In this document: positions 12,152 through 23,224 of the stretch, piece after piece
Layout of the letters: every line of letters starts with the position of its first letter
How positions within the stretch are numbered: the first letter of the stretch is position 1
The notes under the pieces: generated by a model
Told to the model about the DNA's origin: nothing
Databases searched by the model: none
Seen by the model: only the letters and a program-made list of their open reading frames with translations
Made by a program: the position numbers and the translations under genes
NCBI RefSeq assembly: GCF_022201045.2
Contig: NC_068556.1
Location: 24,161,501-24,225,500 of the forward strand
Direction: 5' to 3'
From: Citrus sinensis
Lineage: Eukaryota > Streptophyta > Magnoliopsida > Sapindales > Rutaceae
Length of the DNA stretch: 64,000 nucleotides

Positions 12152-14683
12152 TTTAGTAAAACCAGAGATCACCAATAGTAGAAACTTGAGCACAACAAGA
12201 TATAACCTTATTTATTGGATTTTTCCATGGAATATCTTATAATCCAACTTCTCGAAGGACAAAAATTGAGATTATTAAGGAGCGATATGTATATTGATAC
12301 CATGTAATCCTAAAGGCTAAAGGCCACTAGCTCCACTTCTATAGACAACCATCTTCTTTTGCAAATTGTTCGTAATTTGCATAATCGACACTTTACCTAA
12401 TTTGGTGTGATTAGGAAATTATGATATGTTTGTCTACCTAATAATTTAAAATTGAATGTGACCATTACCTGTTGGCATTAATTGGCAGGCAAAGCAAGCT
12501 AGTCTATTTGTGGCTCAAAAATCAATCCAATTTTGCCATTCCATTTGTCTTAATATATTGTTAGAATATGACCCTCTATCAGCCCATAAATGGACGTATT
12601 AAATTAAAGCATTCTTAAACTTTGTATAAAGCCTAAAGGCAACTATATATGTATGGATATACATATACTTCTAAAATTCTCTAGATTTATTCTAACCATT
12701 TTAGCACATTTGTTCTCCCAAAAACTGCATGCATGACTTTATCAGTTCCTTGCTTCATCTTCTTATTCTTTTTATGAGAAGATATTGAATTATAGGCTTG
12801 CAAAACCCTTTTTGCTTTAGCTCATATAAATTGCCAATATCATATACATAGCTAGCCCTTGGGTTCGTATAGGTTGTTAATGATAGTTGACTTATCAAAT
12901 CAATAATTGCCAAATTAAAAAGAATAATTGCGTTGATTCTCTTCTTTTCAAGAGACATGTTTTGATAAAGAAATAAAAATGAGAATTTCAACCCTTTTTT
13001 CCTCCCTTTGAAAGGGAGAGTTTCAACTTTCAAATCAAAACACATGATAATTTTCTGTACGTGATTTATTTTTTCCAAGAGTGAAAAGATATGATTGTGA
13101 TCAATCTCAAAGCAACTTGTATTATGAGCTGGTTTCATAAACTTTATTTTGTTGAATTTCATATCGATTTACTAACGTCAAATGAACATAAAATTATCGT
13201 TAACATTGGCATCTTAACTAGAGATGGATTCTTCTTGTACTATATCCCCATCGTCCCTTCAACAAATTGATAGCAAGATATAGCCCAAAAAAAAAGCAAC
13301 TAGAGGTCTAGAATGAGGAGTCACCAATACGATTAAGAGAGGCTTTCTAATTACCATCCAATTTAAAATCTCAATTATAAGGTGAAGCGTCAGATTTAAT
13401 TTAAAATTGCATCGTAAACACACGAAACATTAACCCACAATAGTAGTAAATGACCTTAATTGAATACTTCACATGTGTTAATTTATCTAAAGTTGTGAGT
13501 GTAATTTTGAAGTAATAATCAATTTCTTAATCATAATCAAGTCCAATTTGCTGCTAATTAATTCTTTTAATCCTAGGCTGTATTATTTCAAGATTTGGCA
13601 ACTCAGCCGGTGACCAAAAAAAAAAACATCTCTGTTTCCCATAGATAGTTCAATTTAAGGTTTTAATTAGCAGCATGCACAAACAAATTAACATGGACGG
13701 TTGGTGGAATTAATCGTGCTTCGAGCCTCTTAATTACCAACCAAACGCATTGACAAAGTTTCTCAAGTGCAATCCATTATCCATGTGCTCAGCCGCAACA
13801 ATTCACATGGTGCCTCGCACTATTAAAGACTTTACTTGTGATGCAATAATCAATATGCTCACGTTGCCTTATCCACAATCAACAAAATGATTAGCCGCCG
13901 AGGATTTTCTGTGAACCTAATGGCTCACACTTAAACATGCAATGAACCAGACATGTCAAAACATGACGTAAAAACATATGAACTCAACAAAATATCCCAA
14001 GCAGAAGCACAAAATTTTGGATTCATGAATTTACAGAGAAAATCTGATTTAATCACCTTTTTTTTTTTTAAAGGAATGATACTTAGATCCTCAAAAGTTT
14101 GTCTCAAAGGATGGTTAAATACCATCGGTGGTTTCAGAAATGAACGAGCAGATCCTGTTTGTTAGATATCCCAATTATTCTATCTATTTGAAGAAGTAGG
14201 GATAAGAGCATTAATCAACAATGATATCCACCAAAATTATTATACTACAAAGCCCTTATCTTCATTCAAACAGACATAATTACTAATGGAAACAGATCTG
14301 AATATCTATTTCTGAAATAGTAAGGGTTTAACTATCTATTGGGACATTTCGTGCGTTTAGGTGTTTCCTTTTTTTTTTTTTTTTTGGTTCATTAGAAAAT
14401 TCGTTAAAAATGTTTGTTGAAGTTAAGAAAAAGAATAATCCAGAGTGTATTTTCAATAAATTAAGGAGACGGGAAGCAGCTCGGAAGCTAGGTTTGTGTC
14501 GAAGAAATCATGTGAAAGCATGTGAATTGGGCATGAAAATACATGGCCAAAACATGAAGCAAAGTTGTAGGTTCATTTGTTTCTCTAACAAAACATTCAT
14601 TGATCCCATGTTCCTGGAATGCTTATGAAAATTTTGTGGGCCGCTGGCCCCGTTTCTTTTGTAATGATTCAGCAGTATTGTTG

Positions 14684-14690
14684 TATATAA
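14684..14690 (+). promoter_or_regulatory. TATA box before the UPBEAT1-like bHLH gene
   Basis: TATATAA within TTGTATATAAATGG lies 112 bp before the ATG at 14802, a typical distance for a short 5' leader. It suggests the frame-broken gene kept, or recently had, its promoter. Confidence 0.5.
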
Positions 14691-14801
14691 ATGGAATTGT
14701 ATAGCTTAATACTTCTACCTTGGCATCTGGGTTCTTGTTTTGTGCCATAAAGGCGCTTAAAACAGGGGTTCTTTTTTGTGTAAAAAATCTTCAATACTTT
14801 C

Positions 14802-15063
14802 ATGGGAAATTCTCAACAACAGTGCCTGTTCAAGAAGCACAGGAGGGTTTTGAAGAAGAGAAGTGCTTTTATAAGAAGCCCAAAGAGCGAGAAATAATGG
14901 AATCGAGAGGAGGATTAAGACCCTCGAAAAGCTTGTACCAAGTGATAAGTCTATTGGCTTGGAAGCGCTTTTTGGAGAAACGGCCGATTATATCAAGCGC
15001 TTACAAATGAAAGTGAAGTTTATGCAGATTATGGTCAAGCTATTATCACCGCCCGATGAGTAA
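14802..15063 (+). pseudogene. UPBEAT1-like bHLH gene split by a frame offset
   Basis: From ATG 14802 one frame reads a short N-terminus ending in RRVLKKRSAFIR (to 14876). The next recognisable residues, AQRARNNGIERRIKTLEKLV, are in the +1 frame from 14878. That frame continues without a break through the HLH (SIGLEALFGETADYIKRLQM, KVKFMQIMVKLL) to TAA at 15061-15063. In UPBEAT1 (UPB1) and close relatives these two parts are contiguous, so one extra base (or two missing ones) at about 14877 separates them. The first frame itself ends at a TAA shortly after. UPB1 is a small HLH regulator of root meristem size through peroxidase genes in Arabidopsis. With the offset, the HLH could not be made from the upstream ATG. 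It may be a pseudogene, an allele-specific lesion or an assembly error. The HLH coding part shows no other damage. Confidence 0.75.
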
Positions 15064-17132
15064 AGTTGATCGACTGATTCATTTAATTATCTTTCTTCGC
15101 CATATAAATATTTATGATGTAAAATATTTTTGTGTACCCAATCAAGATTTACACTTGTATGTACTTATTTAGAACTGCATCCAGTAGCAGTGGCGTTATT
15201 ATTTGTATGTATTTGAGTGTGAAAATACAATTGAGGGGAAAAGTTCTTTTAATTTTTGTTGATACTGAGTCCTCTTCCATGCATGCAACTCTTTTCTTTT
15301 TGGTTTATTTTTCATGCAAGTTATACCTTCCAACCATGAGCATAACTACGAGCAGTTTGCTGTATTGTTGGGCTTTCAATTGTTTGCTGGTCCATTGGGC
15401 ACACTTTTCATTTTGCCCATGAGATTTCATCTGTAGGCCCAATCATGATTGAGGCTCAGTTTTGTGATTAAGGTTACGTTGCTTTCATGAGTAGAAAAAA
15501 AAAAAAAAAAAAATTCTCATGGGCAACTTCAGCAGCATCGCCCAGCGTCTCTCCATCGCCCAGCGTCTCTCCATCGCCCATCACAGCCCCATCGTCTCCA
15601 TGATGGCCCCCATTGATGACAGCGTGACTGACTTCGACTCAAATGTACAGCTCCCTTAGACTGCCACCGCAAGTTTCAATTGACTGGTGGATTATTATTG
15701 ATAGAAGAGCAACATTAGGATAATGTATTGGTATGAACAATTCAAAATTTTCTTAAGATTAATGTTTTTAAAATATGACATTTGGGTTTTTATTGAAATG
15801 CCCGTAAGAAATGTTTTTCAACTATCCCAATAAATTTGTTGAGTCGCGTCCTTAATTATCCACTCTTGAAAACCGAAAGCACTAACTAAGATGAATTTTA
15901 TACTTATGAATTTTTTTTTTTTAACTCTTTTCAAAATCATACGTTGAACAACTCTTGCCCTCACAAACGAAAGTTGTACAACTCTCGTGAGTGATGGCAG
16001 GCGATGATAACTATTACCCGCGAGAGTGGGGCAACTCTTGTCCAACTCTCATAGGTAATGGAGACTATCACCAACAAGAGTTGAACTCTCGCGAGAGATG
16101 GAGGCTATCCCTCGAGCAATGGTCACCATCACCCGTTAGAGTTGTTTCAAGGGTAATTTAGTCAGAAACGAGAGTACGAGATTATTATGGTAAGAAATTT
16201 TGTTACATGCTAAATTTTAATTATGATTTTATGAAAATAATTATATAAGTAAGTTCTTAAGAAATAAAATGAAATAAAATGAAATAAAAAATCAAGTAAT
16301 TGGTTCCTCAAGGAATTGTTGGTGTTTTACTTTCTGCCTTTGCCATTATGTTTATGACCATGTTACCCAGCAACATCGTAAATAAGGTTATGATAGTTAT
16401 TTTAATTGAGCTAACATTTCTAGTCTCTTGAAGATTTGTTTCTCAATCTCTTATAATTGACTATTTCTTGTTGATACAAGTTATCCAAACTTTAAATGAT
16501 TCAATTTTTTTTAGGTAGAAGATTCCCACGGTTAAAAAAATGAAACTCCACAAACTCATATCAAAATGTCAAACTCAAGTGAAAAAGTTTGGGCAATTAA
16601 CAAATTTCAATCAATAAACTAAAGAAATAGACTTATAGCTGGAGTGTGAATCAAAAGAAATAATGTGTATTTTAAAATTATTTGATGGAGCATGTTTATA
16701 TCAGCGATTTAGAATAATGGAGGGATGCCAAAAACTCCTTTTTTTTTTCTCTTTTTTTTTTTTAACTCTTGCCACTTTCTTATAGTTTCTCTCATTTATT
16801 TTTCCTCTTCCTTTCTCATCACAATACCGGTTCTTTGATGTCACATTTTGATCATTATTTTCACTTTACATTATTGATTAATTTGAAAATGTGCCTTAAA
16901 TTCCTTCTGCTAGCTCATAGGTGGGTCCAATCAGAAAAACATGGGGTCAGAATAGCATCGCTCACAAGGAATAGCATCAGCCCAACCCAACCTTACGACA
17001 CCAATTGGACACACAAGTTTCGTCTTCACTGTTAAAGTGTAAACCTCAGTCGCGTCGTCCTCGTCCCAAGCAAAACTCCCTGCCGTGCTGGCACGTCCGT
17101 AGTATCTCCGTCGTTTAATTAGACAAAAAATA
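15064..17132. other. intergenic region and prefoldin promoter
   Basis: No gene seen. At 15536-15580 there are two and a half copies of an 18-bp unit (CATCGCCCAGCGTCTCTC). At 15950-16150 a loosely repeated CAACTCTCGCGAG/GATGG motif recurs on both strands. The last ~150 bp, of mixed composition, serve as the promoter and leader of the prefoldin gene; no clear TATA box is seen there. Confidence 0.6.
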
Positions 17133-19632
17133 ATGGCGTCAGCTTCAGCCGAAACGGCGTCGTCGTCGAGTCAAATAGCAACAGCAGCAGCATCGCCAAC
17201 GACAGAGAGAAGAGGGATCCCGGCAGCTCAGTTCGTTGAAGATGTTCAAACTTTTCTCTCTCAATTAGACCTCGATGTCAATTCCGCCCTCGCTTTTCTC
17301 CAAGAAAGGTCTCTCTCTCTCTCTCTCTCTCCCCCTCTTTTTTTTTTTGGGAAAACTTATTTTTAAACAAAAAAAAATGTGAGCTTTATTTTATTTTCAT
17401 CTAATTAATTAAATAACTATTCAATTTATTTATTTTACTGAAGACTTCAACAGTACAAGTTAGTTGAAATGAAGCTGCTTGCTCAGCAGAGGGATCTTCA
17501 GGTACTCTTTTTTTTTTTTATATGTATTTTAGAAGATTAATTTAAAATTACAAATTTGAAGTAATAATTAGTTTTAATGTTAGATTTCTATTTGCATTTT
17601 TAGTAATTTTGGACAACTTGGTTATTGTGATTGCTAGGCGAAGATCCCAGATATTGAGAAGTGTTTAGATATTGTTGCTACTTTACAAGCTAAGAAGGAA
17701 GAGGGGGAGGTTCGTTTTCTTTCTATTTTTTTGCCCCATCTTTTGTTGCTTCTCTTTGGCATTGATACAAGTTATGGTTTTGGATTAATTATAACTGAAT
17801 GTTTCAAAGAAATTAGATGCATTCAAATTCTTGCTGTCATTTCTGGTGATATTGAACCTAGGGATGGTGATTCACTCACCTGTCATTTGGGCATATGGAT
17901 ATTGAACCGTTGTGGTTTGCCCAACAGTTTATTAATAATTATAATTGAATGTTTAGGGGTGTCTGTCATGTTTGCATTGCTGTTTGTTTGTTGTGAAGTT
18001 GTCAATAATGCTCTTGTGGACTTCTCAGTTCGTAAATTTTTCATTAAGAGCATGGGTATTGCTTGCTTCTTTTTGAGCCATCCACGAGAGCCAATGAGGG
18101 GGAGGGGGGGGGGGGGATGAAGACAATCAATCAAGGGATTGAGTATTTTGGTCCTTACAAATTTACTGACTTCCTACTGTCTCCCTTAAGGCTTTCTCTT
18201 TTTTAGTGTTTTTACTCCTTCCTCATCATCACCCTGCTTTCTTGTATCCGTAAACTTGCTTTTCTTCATGTCACTGTAATTTTATTCCATCTACACGATC
18301 TCAATTCAACGTGAACACAGAAAATCTTCATTTGTAAAATTTGCACGTATTCGTTTTTACTGTTTGCTGACTTGCCAGTCTCACAAAAGCAAGACTCTGT
18401 GCCAATAGAGTTGCATTCGGCAAGATCCTATCAGCTTTGGGCTTCTTTCAAGACTCTCTCTTTCAAATATGTAGCTGATTACACAAATGAAAATGAAAAT
18501 GGATATATCCTCATTTTTTTTTCTTTCCTGGATTGTATACATACTGTTTTTATGAGTTTATTACTTTCTACCCATTCCATAACCTCTGGCTCCTTTTAAG
18601 TGGAAAAAGAAACCATATGTTGGTCTGATTTTCTGACTGCTAACCTTCCCGTACTGGGCCACTATGTCATGGCGAATATTTGGCTACCCACCAAGCATTG
18701 AATTAAGTGATCTTGGCTAATTACTTATATTTGGTGCAGAAAATTGGAACTTTTACAAATCTTCCGGCATTTTTGAGATTAACATCTTAGGTTTCTCTAA
18801 TCTAAATAACCTCTGAGTCCGTGTCTCACTAAAACTCCCCCATGGATATAATTGAGAACTATTTTGGGACCAAAAAACTGTGAGCTGTCTTGTCATATGT
18901 TTTCGACATGACTTGGGAACATCAAAGATGAACGGTTAAGGGTCCTATATTCTGTCTGATTTTATGTAATTTGCTTTTGTATTTTGCATACAGGCACTTA
19001 CTGCTGATTTTGAAGTCTCTGAAGGCATATTTTCGCGGGCTCGCATTGAGGATAAAGATTCAGTGTGTTTATGGCTGGGAGCAAATGTCATGTTAGAGTA
19101 TTCATGTGACGAGGTCCATCTCTTTTATCCCACTTCCTGTTATCTTTTCCTGCATTGAGGATATACACATAAATTCTTTAGTGGCTTTCAATGCAGGCTA
19201 CTGTTCTTTTGCAGAAGAATTTAGAGAATGCTAAAGCAAGTTTAGAAGTACTTATTGCCGATTTGCAATTCTTGAGGGATCAAGTTACTATAACTCAGGT
19301 AGTCTGCAATTAAAATATTCCTTTTGGAACTATTGTGACAGTATGAGTGTGGGGTTTTTATTTATTTTGTTTTCTAATAAAGTCTGCTCTTACATTGAAT
19401 GACCATAATACAACACTAAAAAAAAAAGAAAAAGGGGAAAATGTTTGAAAGTGTTAGTATGCATTGCAATAGTCAAGCCCAAGAGGCAAAGCTGTCGTGT
19501 ACCAATTTGTATTAAACTATTAAGTCTTGAAAAACTGTGATTGGGCAGGTTACCGTTGCTCGTGTTTATAATTGGGATGTTCATCAGCGGAGAATTCGAC
19601 AGGCTGCTGCTGCTGCTGCTAATGAGTCATGA
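17133..19632 (+). CDS. PFD3: prefoldin subunit 3 (alpha-type)
   Basis: Exons 17133-17308, 17444-17501, 17638-17709, 18994-19113, 19197-19298 and 19549-19632 join in frame through GT-AG introns to give 203 aa. Prefoldin is a cytosolic hexameric co-chaperone of two alpha and four beta subunits. It passes unfolded tubulin and actin to the CCT chaperonin; subunit 3 (VBP1/GIM2) is one of the two alpha subunits. Evidence: an Ala/Ser-rich N-terminus, then [17 protein letters not shown], the first coiled coil ([33 protein letters not shown]), the beta-hairpin core with [13 protein letters not shown], the second coiled coil ([20 protein letters not shown]), and a conserved [15 protein letters not shown] end. 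Length fits the Arabidopsis protein (about 195 aa). The C-terminus has an Ala run from a GCT repeat. The long third intron (17710-18993) contains only chance frames. Confidence 0.96.
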
Positions 19633-19816
19633 AATGAACCTTATCTTATAATTTCACTTGGATGCAGAGGTGGGGCAGAATATGCACCTAACCTCTCTTG
19701 TTTCTTCGTTTACGCCAATGGATTGTCCTTGTATTATCCCGTGACTTAAATTAGATATTATTGTTTCTCTCCACATCTACACTTCCAATCCCCCATCATG
19801 GTTCAATGATGGACCA

Positions 19817-19987
19817 GTTTTGATTCATGATAAGATCTGAACTTCTGGGCTTGAGCTGCATTTTTTGGTGTGTGTTTTGATTCATGATAAGATCTGAACT
19901 TCTGGGCTTGAGCTGCATTTTTTGGTGTCTGTTTTGATCCATGATAAGATCTGAACTTCTGGGCTTGAGCTGCATTTTTTGGTGTGT
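19817..19987. repeat. 57-bp tandem repeat x3 downstream of PFD3
   Basis: Three head-to-tail units start at 19817, 19874 and 19931, each beginning GTTTTGATTCATGATAAGAT and ending near TTTTTTGGTGTGT. They differ at only two or three positions, and a fourth start (GTTTTG at 19988) then diverges. The array begins 185 bp after the PFD3 stop, so it probably lies in or just past the 3' UTR. Confidence 0.9.
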
Positions 19988-21069
19988 GTTTTGCTTTGTG
20001 TAAAATTTAGAAATTCACTTACATGATCAATTTCGTTCCATCTTCTGCCCATTTTTGTTGACGGTTACTTTGACATGGTCCAACCGGTTGTTAGTATCTC
20101 ATAGTTGCAACTTTAGAAGTTAAGATGTTGGGGTCAATGGAGGAAATGATGGGACCAAAAGAAGCTTCAGTGGGAAGATATCTGTCGGCAAAAGTGGGCA
20201 GATGCTCTTTCTTGATGTCAGCAGCCCCTTCTTATCCTTGGGTAAATCTGGATCCTTTTTTCTATTAATTTGTTGTGATTGGTGGTTAGAAAAGACATTT
20301 ATCATTTGTTTAACATGATCGAGTCAATTAAACAAATGATTATATGCTTGAAGAAAAACACAGTAGTTAGGATTACACGTTTGAATTGAATTATTGCAAG
20401 GTTTTGTGTTTTTGACTTGAATTTCATACGTTAGGTGGAGTTGCACTCGCGTTTCTTCTGTAAAATTTGAGCTATTTTTATTGCTTGATAAGATGCTGAG
20501 CCTTGAAACCGCCTGGCAATTTGCCGCTATTGAGGCCTCGGCCCTGGGCCTGTTGGTAACATCAACATCATTGGCAAATTTCGTTAGTAACCCCCCCTGC
20601 CTCCTCTTCTTTTTCCCCTTCGAAAGCAAACGTAAACCAAACTTCCCCCAATTTTTTTTTTCAAAATAAAACTTGTGCTGGCATATACGAGAAAATGTCA
20701 TCTTTATGAAGATGAACCAGGGATTTGCTCGAAATTTCTGTAATTGATTTGGTCCTGTGTTTCAGTTTGATTCGAGCATTCTAAAACTGAATGCATGAAT
20801 GAATGAATTATAATAATAAATACAAAAAAAAGTCAAGTAACTTTATTGAACTATTTGGGTTCGGTGTAGTCGTATTTTTCTATGTCCTTAAAAATGCCCA
20901 TCCCTACCTAATAAGAGAGAAATCAAATACTTGGGATATGAAATAATACTCTCTTAATGAAGGTTTTGTGATACTATGATTATGCATATTTTTATTCATT
21001 ACATACACGCCAAGATTTGTATACTTGCATGTATAACGTGGTACTTCCGATGTATTATCACTCTTTAGA

Positions 21070-21296
21070 TTCACCAACAAAGTGTTGACTCCATTGGCAA
21101 TGGAGTCCCCTTAAGTGGCTTGACTGAGTTTGTTCTCCAGTTCGAGTCGTAGGGAAGTTGTATTTGTTGGGAGAACTTGTGTCTTCCGGTTCGAGAAGAG
21201 ACTTCTAGTCTGAGTTGTGGTATGGGCTTAAAGGTGTTTCCCACAGTTGGAGTCCTTCTTGGAACACCTCGTGGTTTAAGACAAAAAAAAAAAATT
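21070..21296 (+). mobile_element. probable SINE with poly(A) tail and target-site duplication
   Basis: A 227-bp segment lies between direct repeats ACTCTTTAGA (21060-21069 and 21297-21306) and ends in an A-run (21282-21294) directly before the second repeat. That is the footprint of LINE-dependent retroposition. About 70 bp in, GTTCGAGTC (21140-21148) matches a Pol III B-box. A weak A-box-like TGGCAATGGAG precedes it. A palindrome GACTCCATTG/CAATGGAGTC lies near the head. No coding frame. Family not identified. Confidence 0.6.
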
Positions 21297-21901
21297 ACTC
21301 TTTAGACTCGATGGTGCGTTAGTCTTGCACATCAGCCCATAACTGTCGCATTTATTGGGAGGCTCAATTCATTATTTAAACTTTAAAGTATGCTTTTTTT
21401 ATATCAGGAATTCAAAGGCCATAAAAAATGTGTCCCCCATGGGCCACGGTTGCTGCTGTCACAATTCATACTTCTTTGTCTTCCAAAAATGGACCAAGAA
21501 AACTGATCTATCGAGCGAGTAATGCCAGTCAAGACGCAAAGATGACGTCGATTGTTGCATGTCTATTGAAGAACCAACAAAGGTCTCATTTCACGCTATG
21601 TTTGACCTTAGCAAACGGGACCCGTGCCTTAAATGAATGGTCCCCAGTTACCTCCGCCACGTAGCGTTTGACTCTTTGAAATAGTCAACAATCGAATGGC
21701 AAATTGAAGGGGGGAAACGAACATCTTCCCTTACTCTTCTGCCGTTGTTGTGTTGACATTCTCTATCTATTTCTTTTTTCACTTCTTTTTTTTTTTAATA
21801 ATAATAATTTAGCTTAATTTTTATGGATACAGACAGACATAAGAGTTTTTCTGTTTTCGAACCACATATAAAATCAAATCGGAACAAATTCGGTTTTTGT
21901 T

Positions 21902-21955
21902 AACCTTTGGTTCATTTTTTGACGATACAAATGAACGGGAACCAAAGGTTTTTGA
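21902..21955. repeat. short inverted repeat
   Basis: AACCTTTGGTTCATTT is followed within 20 bp by AAATGAACGGGAACCAAAGG, the near reverse complement with a 3-4-nt bulge. It may be one end of a decayed element; the flanks give no boundaries. Confidence 0.45.
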
Positions 21956-23142
21956 ACCGGACAGGAGCAATTAATTTCATTTTTTGAAGGTACAATCATT
22001 ATATTTTTATTAACCCAAAACTAATAGGCTTGATAATGGGATTGTTTTTTTTTTTAGTAATTATTATAGTTGCTTAATTATAATAATGGAACAGAGATAT
22101 TTGAAATGCCGGGAAAGCCGCTTTGCAGTCACGGGATTAGATTTCATCTACAATTTTTTTGAGTTAATTTATCATGATGCGAATGTATACCAACAAATTT
22201 AATTTGGAAATCTTTTGTGATTAATTTAATAATGATAGTGGAAAACAAGAATCTCAAACCGACTCATTATGATCAATAAAATAAGTTTTCAATTTGGAGT
22301 CTTTTCTTTAGACCAATTTTTCAAGATGCAATACGCTATACTAGTATTTTTCAACAAAAAAAAAAAAAGTTTTTTTTTCTTTCTTGATAATAGAAACCTA
22401 ACCCTTTTTCTTCCTTTTATCATCGAATAATATAAACTAAACTTTTCTTCAATCTTGATGCGAGTACAAATTGAAAATTTGATCCTTTGATCTTAAGTAA
22501 TTTTACCAATTTCTTTTTGCAAAATAATTCTTTCCCCGAAATAACAATAAGTAAGAGGCAACAAGACAAATATGATAAAAAAAAAAAAAAAACCTTCCAC
22601 CTTCAAGAAAACCCCAACAGTTAAAGTATAAATTTAGCCAAATGCATCCATCGGCTAAATACGAGCCCTCCAAATATATGACATAACTTGGAAATTTCAC
22701 TTTAATAAAAGTAACTTAGCTGTAATTTATCTCTGAACTCCCAACGATAACAACGTCAATGACAAGACCAACTTGCCTTTTCTTAATTTCCTCCATGCTC
22801 CTTGATTTAAACTAACTTATATTTACTTTGTTAATAGTCCCTAACACCGATCAAAATCAAACCGTTTAAATGGAATTCATACCGCATAATTAATTAATTA
22901 ATTAATTAATTTGTGCTTCCTTCACGTGATATGCATAGACACATGTGTGTTAATTGATCCAACACTCAAATCGATCAAATTATTTTAAATTTAAACGGAA
23001 ATGATTTAGCTTCTACCAAATTTTAAGTTAAATGTGGTACTTAAGATAGATGATTGCTTAAAATGGAAGCATTAGTAAAATTCTGATGGCGGAACGTATG
23101 AACTGGAAAACCCCCCAGGGAACGGAATCAAATTTTGTAGCA

Positions 23143-23170
23143 AATTTTTATTTTTTTATTTTTTTATTTT

Positions 23171-23221
<51 letters not shown>
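23143..23221. repeat. (T7A)n and (TA)n microsatellite
   Basis: Repeated TTTTTTTA units pass into about 22 TA dinucleotides (23177-23221). The Tyr/Ile frame on the minus strand is an artefact of this repeat. Confidence 0.95.

Positions 23222-23224
<3 letters not shown>

Larger units (their letters stand above)
4499..14683. other. long intergenic region rich in small repeats
   Basis: About 10 kb without a recognisable gene. It contains microsatellites, several inverted repeats of MITE type and one clear Mutator-type MITE (listed separately). Open frames of 60-135 codons occur, as expected by chance in DNA this AT-rich. None shows a known domain or joins to another exon. Confidence 0.6.

Noticed and set aside
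12755..13162. 135-codon open frame on the minus strand starting at ATG
   Set aside because: The longest uninterrupted frame in the desert, but Lys/Ile/Phe/Leu-rich as expected from AT-rich DNA, with no domain, promoter or splice partner.
14410..14628. 72-codon frame with Arg/Lys stretch upstream of the UPBEAT1-like gene
   Set aside because: It starts with ATG and is basic, but it lies before the TATA box at 14684 and has no link by splicing to the HLH; probably chance.
17731..18120. 129-codon open frame on the plus strand
   Set aside because: It lies entirely in intron 3 of PFD3, ends in a poly-G run and shows no family similarity.
19817..19987. possible CRISPR-like array
   Set aside because: The 57-bp units are contiguous with no unique spacers, and the genome is a plant nuclear one.
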